From Actinomyces succiniciruminis (GTDB lineage Bacteria; Actinomycetota; Actinomycetes; Actinomycetales; Actinomycetaceae), in NCBI RefSeq assembly GCF_900002405.1, contig NZ_LK995526.1, positions 1 through 58,220 on the forward strand: a stretch of DNA of 58,220 nucleotides. Reading direction: 5' to 3'. A program made the translations under genes and the position numbers. The notes under the pieces are model-generated. The model did not search any database, was not told the DNA's origin, and saw nothing but the letters and a program-made list of their open reading frames with translations. Every line of letters starts with the position of its first letter. Position 1 is the first letter of the stretch. Below, piece by piece: positions 8,215 to 17,100 of the stretch.

Positions 8215-9213
8215 TCAGGAGCGGCGCACCCGACGCGCCACCCGCCGTCCGGCTGCGACGGTGAGCACGCTCAGGATCACGACCACGGCGCCGATCAGCC
8301 ACAGCATCCACGGACGCATGGGCGCAGGAGTGGCCGCCGCCTGCTCCGCCTGGGCCTGCACCGGGTCCATGGCCACGCGCGTCCCGGTCACCAGCAGGCG
8401 GTGGGTGTTGACGCCGTAGGGGGTGCAGGTGATCAGGGTGACCAGGTCCTCTCCCGGCACCTTGTTCAGCGACTCCGTCTCGGTGGGCAGGACCACGCGG
8501 ATGTCGTTGACCTCGTATTTGAGGGTGCGACCGGCGGCGGTGATGTAGAAGACGTCGCCCTCCTCCAGCTCGGTCAGGTCGTCGAAGAGCGTGGCCGACC
8601 CCAGGCCGGTGTGGCCCGTCAGAACGGAGTGGGTGGAGGTCCCGCCCACGGGCAGGGCGGTGCCGAACAGGTGGCCGACGCCCCGGGAGAGAGTCTCGGC
8701 CTCGGTGCCGTGGTAGACCGGCAGGTCCACATGGATCTTGGGGATGACGATCCGAGCCATGACCTCGTCCAGATCCAGCTCGGCCAGGTAGGCCTGGTAC
8801 TGGGGGGTGTCGGGGCGCTGCTGGTCCAGCCAGGGGTCGAGGATCGGGGAGGAGGCGAGCTCCTGGTTGTACTCGTCGGCACTGGCGAGCTCGGCGGCGA
8901 GCACGTCGGGGCTGACGGCGTCCATCTGCGCCTGGTACTGGTCGGCGATCTCCTGCTGGCGGGCGTTGTTGTGCTGGGTGGCCAGCACCGGGTAGGCCAG
9001 TACGAGCGCTCCGGCCAGGGCGAGGATGAAGGGCAGCACGCCCAGCAGGCGGCTGCTCCGGCTGGGTCTTCCGCCGGACTTCTCACTCGGTGGCTTGGGG
9101 GGCTCGGCGCCGCCGTGCGCATCATCGGGCTGCGCGGGCCTGTCCGCGGAAGCGTCACCCAGGTCGCGACCGGGTTCATCCAGGACGTCGGCGATTGACG
9201 GAGTCTGGCCCAT
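8215..9213 (-). CDS. srtC: Class C sortase (pilin polymerase), first pilus operon
   Basis: This 332-aa class C sortase polymerises the pilus encoded just upstream. H201 (TGHTG), C263 (TLITCTP) and R272 (HRLLVTG) form the catalytic set. Unlike the paralogue at 2243-3274 it has a canonical lid, ILDPWLDQQ, which would cover the active site. Transmembrane helices lie near residues 60-80 and 295-315, with an Arg-rich C-terminus. The ATG at 9213 has AAGGA 6-7 nt upstream; a longer frame to 9363 starts inside the large intercistronic hairpin and is unlikely. The N-terminal about 50 residues are polar and acidic, then basic, and probably cytoplasmic. By order it matches srtC1 of the type 1 fimbria cluster. 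It shares the two-hairpin leader with the other sortase gene. Confidence 0.95.
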   Translation of the reverse strand: MGQTPSIADVLDEPGRDLGDASADRPAQPDDAHGGAEPPKPPSEKSGGRPSRSSRLLGVLPFILALAGALVLAYPVLATQHNNARQQEIADQYQAQMDAVSPDVLAAELASADEYNQELASSPILDPWLDQQRPDTPQYQAYLAELDLDEVMARIVIPKIHVDLPVYHGTEAETLSRGVGHLFGTALPVGGTSTHSVLTGHTGLGSATLFDDLTELEEGDVFYITAAGRTLKYEVNDIRVVLPTETESLNKVPGEDLVTLITCTPYGVNTHRLLVTGTRVAMDPVQAQAEQAAATPAPMRPWMLWLIGAVVVILSVLTVAAGRRVARRVRRS

Positions 9214-9312
9214 TGGCTTCCTTCTGTGTGGCTCGTGGCGGATATGAGTGTGGCTGCGCGCGGACGGTGCCGGTGGCACCACGGTAGAGCGCCTGGGGCG
9301 GTACCGGTGACG

Positions 9313-9391
9313 ACGACGGCGTGCGCGTCCGGAGTATCCGGCCGGCGCACGCCGTCGTGTCACCGGGTGGGGCGGCCATCATGCCGCCCCA
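9313..9391 (-). promoter_or_regulatory. Double hairpin between shaft pilin and sortase genes
   Basis: The proximal hairpin has 9-bp arms TGGGGCGGC (9368-9376) and its complement (9383-9391), with a 6-nt loop, 13 bp after the pilin stop. The distal hairpin has perfect 14-bp arms ACGACGGCGTGCGC (9313-9326) and its complement (9345-9358), ending 100 nt before the sortase ATG. The layout equals that at 3370-3459 although the sequences differ. Confidence 0.7.
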
Positions 9392-9403
9392 GCCCTGTGG
9401 TTG

Positions 9404-11038
9404 TCAGTCCTCGGCGCTGCGGCGCTTGTTGTGCACCGCGAGGAGGACCGCACCGCCGACCAGCAGGATGCCGGCGATGGTGAGGAACAGGATGCCGTTG
9501 GCACCGGTCAGCGGCAGGCGGAAGCCGGCATTGGAGGGCACGTCGGTGACCGTGAAGCCGATGGTGTAGGGGGAGGCCTCAACCTGGGACTTGAGCACTT
9601 GGAAGGCGATGGGGTCGCTCTGGAGCTCGTAGCCCTCGGGGGCCTTGGTCTCCACCAGGCAGTACCAGCCGGGGTTGGTGACGTCGGCGTTGTTGATGAA
9701 GTCGTTCGTCTGGAGGGCGTCGATGGTGACGGTGCCGTCGTCGCCGGTGGTGAACTTCGCGGTGTCGGCGGTGGTGGTGCCGTTCGTGACCTGGTTGGCG
9801 GTCAGGGCGTCGCCGGTGATGTTGGCGGCGTCGCGGTCAACGGTCTGCCCCTGGGAGGCACCGGTCGGGTTGCACTGGTAGACCTGGAACTCGGCGCCCG
9901 CATAGGTGGAGGCGTCCTTGCCGTCGGTACCGGTCTTGGTGATGGTCACCTTGCCGTAGTAGGACTTGACCTCCTCGGTGGGCGTTCCGGGAACGTCCGG
10001 GGTCGGGTTCTCGGGGTCCCAGGTGGTCTGGGAGTCGTTGGGGATGAGGGAGGCCTCGTTGCTGATGGCGCCCTCGCCGGTGCCGATCTCCTCGACGACG
10101 GCGTTGATGACCACCTGCACCTGGGTGGTGGAGTCGCCGGCGACGCGGGCCCGCGCGATCTTGTCACGGCCGGCCTCGGTGAAGGTGACGGTGACGTAGG
10201 TCTTGCCGTCCTCACCGGTGGCGGTCACGACGTTGTAGTCGGTGCCCTCGGTGAGGGACACGGCGCCGGTGCCGATCATGGACACGGTGGCGTTGGAGTA
10301 GGACAGGCGGGAGTCGAGCGGGTCGACGATCTGGTAGTTCTTGATCGTGGCGCCGCCTTCGACGTCAAGCTTGGGCACGTCCGCCTTGATCGTGTAGGTC
10401 AGCGTGTCGCCGACCGACGGGGCGGAGGAGTCGCTGACCTCCTTGCTGGCGTCCACGATCGCGTTCTTCGGGTAGACGTGAACGTCGTAGTTCCAGGAGG
10501 CCTGGGTGTCCGCGTTGGTCATCGGCAGGGTGACGATGAAGTCCTCGGCCGGGGTGACGTTGGCGGGGGTCTTCGTCTCGGAGACGATGTAGGCGCCCAG
10601 CTCCACGTCGTTGAATACGGCCAGGCCATTCTCGCCGGTCACCGCGGTGTAGGTGGTGCCGGTGGTGTGGCTGCGGGCCGCGGAAACGTCACCGTCCAGG
10701 TCCGCCAGCGCCTGCCAGCCGGCCTGGGTGGTCAGGTCGAAGTCCAGCTTGGTGATGGTGAAGGTGACGTCGGAGACCGGGTCGCCGGTGGCGCTCGGGT
10801 CTACCAGACCGTCGCCGGCGGTGGTGCCGTTGGAGTCGGTCTGGGCGAGCTTGTGGATGGTCAGGTCCGGCGTGGCGGCGGCGTCGATCAGAGCGACGTC
10901 CGCGTCGGTGGCCTCCGCGGCCGCAAGGATCGCGGGGACTGGGGCAGCCGTGGCGACGGGCGCCGCGACCGCACCACCGATTGCAAGGGCCACCGCCGCG
11001 GCGAGGCCGGCGCAACGGCGCCTGGTGAGGGATGACAT
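9404..11038 (-). CDS. Major pilin (shaft fimbrillin), LPLTG-anchored
   Basis: This 544-aa shaft pilin of the first operon resembles FimP by position. The signal peptide is at about 1-32 (VATAAP). Pilin motif W-x3-V-x-VYPKN has K191 as the probable polymerisation lysine, and the E-box YCLVETKAPEGY has E463. LPLTG is at 508-512, then a hydrophobic helix and the basic tail HNKRRSAED. The central domain reads like a CnaB-type isopeptide domain. There are few cysteines compared with the tip protein. The ATG at 11038 has GAGGAG 5-6 nt upstream. The tip gene ends 69 bp upstream, so the two are probably cotranscribed. It shares only the general pilin plan with the paralogue at 3468-5057, so the two pili are antigenically distinct by inference. 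Confidence 0.94.
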   Translation of the reverse strand: MSSLTRRRCAGLAAAVALAIGGAVAAPVATAAPVPAILAAAEATDADVALIDAAATPDLTIHKLAQTDSNGTTAGDGLVDPSATGDPVSDVTFTITKLDFDLTTQAGWQALADLDGDVSAARSHTTGTTYTAVTGENGLAVFNDVELGAYIVSETKTPANVTPAEDFIVTLPMTNADTQASWNYDVHVYPKNAIVDASKEVSDSSAPSVGDTLTYTIKADVPKLDVEGGATIKNYQIVDPLDSRLSYSNATVSMIGTGAVSLTEGTDYNVVTATGEDGKTYVTVTFTEAGRDKIARARVAGDSTTQVQVVINAVVEEIGTGEGAISNEASLIPNDSQTTWDPENPTPDVPGTPTEEVKSYYGKVTITKTGTDGKDASTYAGAEFQVYQCNPTGASQGQTVDRDAANITGDALTANQVTNGTTTADTAKFTTGDDGTVTIDALQTNDFINNADVTNPGWYCLVETKAPEGYELQSDPIAFQVLKSQVEASPYTIGFTVTDVPSNAGFRLPLTGANGILFLTIAGILLVGGAVLLAVHNKRRSAED

Positions 11039-11107
11039 CTGTTCTCCTCGTTGATGGGGTTGTGGGTTACCCGGCTGCCCGGTTGGCCCCTGGCTGTTCC
11101 CGGTCGC

Positions 11108-14100
11108 TCAGGCCCTACGGCCCCGGCGGCGGGAAGTCTGGGTGATGGTCAGGACCAGTGCCGCGGTGAGCAGCAGCCCGGCCCAGGCCACGTACACGCC
11201 GATGCCGCGTCCGCCCGAGAGGGGCAGCGTGCCGGTTTCGACGTCGTGGATGTTGATGCCGATGGCGGTGACGACGTTGCCGTCGGCGTCGGTGACGGCG
11301 GGGATCACCGCGATGGTGTCCGCCGTCAGGTTGGTTTCGGCGAGCGTGATGGTGGTGTTGCCGTCGGCGTCCACACCCAGGTGGAACTGGATGGGCCGCG
11401 GCAGCAGGCTGTGCCCGGCGGGCGCCTTGGTCTCAACCACCCAGTAGTCGTGGTTGATGGGCAGGCCCGCGGAGGTGAACAGGGAGCCGTCCACCGGATC
11501 CACGCTCACGCCGTTCTCAATCGGGGCGGCGCCGTCCGTGGCCGGGTCGACGTCGTAGATGTCGAACTCGGCGCCGGGCAGGTTGGTGGTGCCGTCCGCC
11601 TGCACCTGGGTGCCGGTCTTGCGCAGCGTGATGATGCGCTTGCCGGCGTCCGGGGTGACCGGCTCGCAGGCGGTGTTGTCGCTGCGGCCGGAGGCGTCGC
11701 GCCCGTCGGTCGGGTAGACCTCGTTGAACAGGCCGTGGCCGGGGGTGCGGGTGCCGTCCGCCTCGACGGAGCACTCCAGCAGCTCCTCCGAGTAGTCGGT
11801 GTTGCCCGGGTCGACGGTCACCGTGAAGGTGATCGTGTACTGGGCGCTCTGTCCGGGGGCGATCACGTCGCCGGCGGTGAGGGTGTAGTAGCCCTCGGCG
11901 TCGGCCGCGGCGGCCACCGGGTCCCCGCCGGGGGCGGTGACGGTCACCTGGTCGATGTCCAGGCCGGGAGCGAAGTCGGGCTTGTCGCGCAGCAGCCCGG
12001 TGGACTGGGCCAGCTCGCCCTCGTTGGTCACCGTGATGGTGTAGGCGACGTCGAAGCTGGAGCTGGTTCCCACGCCGGTGGTGGCGACGGACTTGGACAC
12101 GGTAAGCCGGGGCGTGAGGTCCAGGCAGGCGGTGTTGTTCTCATCGCCGTCGGTATCGCCCACCATGGCGGTGGTGTTGACCAGACCGGAGGGGGCGCCG
12201 TCGGCGCGCTCGTGCCCGCACTGGTAGTCGGTGTCCTCGAAGTCCGCGGCGGAGTCGACGGTGAAGCTCACCTGGACGGTGATCACGCGCGTGCCGCCGC
12301 CGGTGACGGTGCCGTCCTCCCCGGCGGTGCCGCCGGCCAGCACGGGACCGGAGTCGGCCCGGGCCAGGGTGATGGGCCCGTCCAGCACGCCGTCGGTGAT
12401 GCCGGGAATCTCGGCATCCGTAGCCGCCTCACCGTTCTCGAGGACGGCGACGCCGGTGATCTTGGCGGTCTCCGGCAGGGCGGGGGTGTCGGTGACGTCG
12501 GCGATGATCTGGCTGGCGGCGCGGGAGGTGTTCTCCACGGTCACCGTGTAGGTCGCGGTGTAGGTGTCCCCGTTGCGGACCACGTCGACGCCGTCCTTGC
12601 GCACCGAGAACTTCGGGTTGGTCGGGACGTCGCCGCAGTCCTCGGCGGTGTCCGTGACCTCGCCGGAGGTGACGGCGGCGGTGTTGTGGATGGCGGTGCC
12701 GTCGGTGGCGGCCTGCGCGCTGCACTCGCCGTCGCCGACGCCGGGGATTCCGGTGTCGGGCGCGGTCACGTTCAGCACCACGGTGTAGGTGTGGGTGGCG
12801 CCGGCCGGCAGGGTTGCGCCGTCGACCACGGTCACGGGCCCGGAGGCCTGCGTGAGCGCGTCTGCCAGGGCGCCGCCGGTGACGGTGATGGAGTTCAGCG
12901 TGGTGCCCTCGGGCACGGTCGGGGTGTCCACCAGGTCGTAGGTGAGGTCCTGCACCTGCGAGGGGTTGGTGACGGTCACCTCGTAGGTGACGTCCCAGGT
13001 CTCGCCGGTCCAGTTGCCGTCGGCGTCCAGGTGCTTGCTGGTGCCCGTGAAGGTCTTGTTCACGCCGGCGTGCGGGGCGACGTCGTTGGTGACCGTGGCG
13101 GTCACGGCGGCGTCGGCCTGTGCGGGCAGGGTGAAGGTGACCGCTCCGGGGGTGGAGGTGTCGGCGTCGGCGCCCTCGACCTCGTAGGTCATGGGGTCGG
13201 TCCATGTGAAGGAACCGTCCGCGGGCGCGGCGAGGGCGTCGTCCCCGGGCGCCGCCTCGGTCAGGGTGCAGGTGGCGCCCACGGGCACGTCCGCCACGGC
13301 GACGGCGGTGCCGTCGGCGGGCAGGGTGAGCGTGCCGGTGAAGGTGTCCTGCCCGGCGGTGCAGGTGTAGTCCACCGTGTAGCTCTCGCCGGTGGCGCCG
13401 TCGGTGGCCCCGGAGATGGCCTTGTTGACGGTGAAGCCGGTGGCCAGGGTGCGCTCGTCGGCGGCGTTGGTGACTTCGGCGGTGGAGGTGGCGTCCCGGG
13501 CGATGGTCTGCGCCTGGGTGACGGTGCCGTAGTCGCCGTCGAGCTCCGGGTCCGTCCACTGGTAGGACGGGTCGCCACTGACCGGGGCGGTCGGACGGCC
13601 GGTCTCGGTGACCGTGCAGTCGGAGCCGACCAGGATCTGCGTGTAGTCGCCGGTCAGGGTGGCGGCGCCGGCGCCGGTGACTCGCCAGGTGCCCTCGTTG
13701 CCGGTGCCGTCAGGGGCGGTGCAGGCCCAGGTGCCGGCGTAGGTGTTGGATTCGGCGGCGGTGACGCCGTCGAGCCCGTTCACGAGCTTGTTGATGGCCA
13801 GGGCGCCGTAGATGCGCTGGGTGGAGTTGGTGACCCGCAGCACCGGGTCGGAGTCCTGGGCGATACCCGTCAGCGTGTTGCCGTCGGTGAAGGTCTGCCC
13901 GTCGGCGGCGACGTCGTAGGCGGGGTTGTTCCACGTGTAGGAGACGTCCGTCAGCCCGGAGGTGTCGATGGGCGTGTCCTCGGTGAGGGTGCAGTCGGCG
14001 CCGGCGTAGATGGTGGCGCCGGCGGCGCCCTCACTGACGGTGGTGGAGCCGCCGGAGGCGGGCAGCTCCCAGCGTCCGCCGACCTCGCTGCCGTCCGCCT

Positions 14101-17100
14101 GGGTGCAGGACCAGCCGCCGCGCACGGTGGCGCCGTCGTTCAGGGCGCCGTCGATGCCGGTGTAGGCCTTGGTGATGGTGAGCGGCTGGGCGGCGCGCTC
14201 GGCGTCGTTGGTGACGGTGAGCGTGTTGGCGGCGGCGTCCGCGCCGATGGTGACCGGGTCGGAGACGGTCGGCTCGGCCCAGCGGTAGGAGATGTCCTTC
14301 AACTGGTCCTGAGTGGGGGCGTCCTCGGCGGCGGTGCAGACGGTGCCCAGCGGCAGGCCGCCGGTGGGCAGGCCGTCGATGGTGGCCGCGCCGGCGCCGT
14401 CGGCCGTCCAGGTCAGGCTCCAGTCCTGGGTGATGCCCTGGCCGTCGTCGTAGTGGCAGGCGATGTCGCCGGAGAAGGACTCGTCGACGACGACGCCCTC
14501 GGACAGCCCGTCCCCGTAGGCCTTGGTCAGGCTCAGGTCGGAGGTGACACGGCGGATCGTGTTGGTGGCGGACACCGCCACGGTCTCATCCTTGGTGATG
14601 GTGACCTCGTCGGGGAAGACGGTGGCCATCTCCCAGGCGTAGGAGGAGTCCTTGAGCTGGTCCTGGGTGGGGCTGGTCTCGCTGATGGCGCAGGTCCAGC
14701 CGGCCGGGATCTCCCGGTCGAAGGCGACGCCGCTCTCGCCGTCCGCGACGGTGGCGGTGGCGGTGAGCTCGCCGTCCACACCGGGGGCGGTGCAGGTGGC
14801 GTTCAAGGTGAAGGTCTGGCCGTCCTTGAGGCCGTCCGTCTCCCCGATGACCGTCTTCGCGGCGGTCAGGGAGCCCATGTCCCGGTTCACGGTGTTGGTG
14901 ACGGTCATCGCGGCGGTGCCGTCCGCCGTCACGGTGGCGGCGTCGTAGCTGGGCTCGCCCCAGGAGAAGGAGGGGTCGGTGTCCGGGGCGCCGGAGGCGT
15001 CCAGGTCCTCGGTGGGCGTGCAGGTGGAGTCGACGTAGGGGGCCTCGCCGTCGTCGTAGGTGATGGCGGCGTTGCCGGCGCCGTCCACGCTCCAGGTGCC
15101 GGTCACGTCGGCGTCGCCGTCGTGGGTGCAGGTGAAGGCGCCGGAGTAGGTGTTGTCGGCGCCGAACTGGGTGGCCAGTTCGCCGGAGAGCACCTTGTTC
15201 AGGTTCACGTCGGCGCGCACGCGCTCAATGGTGTTGGTGACGGTGACGGTGCCGGAGGAGGCGTCCTCGCTGGTGATCCGAACCGGGTCGGTGATGGTGG
15301 GCTCGCCCCAGGCGTAGGAGCCGTCGGCCAGGCCGCCGCTGATGGTGCCCTCGGTGACCGTGCAGGTCTGGCCGAGCGGGATGTCGCCGACCGTGACGGT
15401 CTCGCCGTCGGCGAGGGTCCCGGAGTAGGCCTGGGCGCCGTCGCAGGTGACGGTGATGGGGAAGAGCTTCTCCCCGGCGCCGGTGAAGCCGTTCGCCTTG
15501 TTGTTGTCAGCCACGGTCTTGGTGACCTGAATGGAGCCGTAACGCTCACTCATGGTGTTGGTGGCGGCCACGGCCACACCCGGCTCGTCCCCGCCGGGCA
15601 TGGTGAAGGAGATGCTCCCGCCGTCCGCGGACACGCTCGCCCCGGTCGACGGGGTGGCTGTCATGGAGGTGCCGTCGGCGTCCCAGCGGTAGGGGTCGAT
15701 GGCGGCGGGCAGGGCGTCCGTGCTCTCGGTGACCGTGCAGGATGAGCCCTCCGGGATGCCGGTGATGGGCTCCGTGACCTGGCCGGCGCGCACGGTGGCG
15801 GTGCCGGTGATGGCCTCGCCGCTGAGCGGGGTGCAGGTGTAGGTGAAGGTGAAGTCGGTGTCGGCGAAGCCGGTGCCGGCCTCGGCGCCCTCCACGCTCT
15901 TGGTGATGGTCAGCCCGCCGGTGGTGCGGGCGACGACGTTGGTGACGTCCACGTTGCCGGTGCGGGTGTCCGGGTCGATGGTGACCGGGCCGGAGGTGGT
16001 GCCGGCGGTGGAGAACACGTAGGAGGAGTCGGCGGCGTTGGGCGCGCCGGGGTCTTCCTCGGTGACCGTGCAGGTGGAGCCGAGCAGCACGGCGGCGCTG
16101 GTGCCGCCCGCGGTGGCGGGACCGGAGGTGACGCTCAGCGTGGCGGCGCCGGAGCCGGTCACCGACCAGGTGCCGGTGGCGTCGTCGTCGCCGGGGTGGC
16201 TGCAGGTCCAGGTACCGGTGTAGGTGTTGTCGGCGCCCTGCCCGTCCAGGTCGGTCAGCTGCTTGGTGATGGTGAAGTCGCCGTAGTCGCGCTGCCAGGT
16301 GTTGGTGACGGTGACCTGCTCGGTGTGGTCGCCCTGGACGGTGACGCTCTGGTCTTCGGGGCCGGCGGTCCACTTGTAGGAGGCGTCGGTCAGGCCTGTG
16401 GAGCCGGTGGGCGCGGTCTCGCTGACGGTGCAGTTGGCGCCGGCGGCGATGTACGGGGTGGTGGCGGTGGCTTCCGAGCCGGTGGCCGCCAGGTCGAAGG
16501 CGCCGGTGTAGTTCTCCGTCTCGCCCTGGGCGGGCGCGTCACAGGTGACGGTGACGGGGAAGGTGGTGCCGGCGGTCACGGGGCCGGCGTCGGGGCTGAC
16601 GTTCTTGGTGACAGCCACCTTGCCCCAGGCGGCCTCGGTGGGGTTGACGACGGTGACGGTCTTGCCGCCGTCGGCCGCGCTGACCATGGTGCCCTCGGCG
16701 GCGTCGAGGCCCTCGTAGCTGGGGGTGCCCCAGTCGTAGGCGTCGGCGAGCAGGTCCTCGTTCAGGGAGGAGGCGGGCTCGGAGACGGTGCACAGGGCGC
16801 CGCGGGGTACCTGCACGGTCGTGGAGGCGCCATTGGCGACGTTGACGGTGCCGGCGTAGTCAGCTCCGCAGTCGTAGTCGATGGCGAAGGTGGCGTCGCC
16901 GCCGTTGTAGCCCTCGCCGTCGACCTGCTTGGCGACGTTCAGGTCCACCAGCACGCGCTTGTAGGTGTTGGTGACGGTGATGGTCTCGGAGGTGTCCTTG
17001 CCGACGGTGACGCTGGGCTTATCGAAGCTGCCCGCGCCGGTCCACTCGTAGGAGGAGTCCTTGAAGTCGCCGTCCGCGGTCTCGGGGGCGGTCTCGGTGA

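Noticed and set aside
11051-15745. Long plus-strand open frame opposite the giant adhesin (1564 aa)
   Set aside because: Gly/Val-rich antisense shadow of a high-GC gene; no domain, and the minus strand has signal peptide, repeats and sorting signal.
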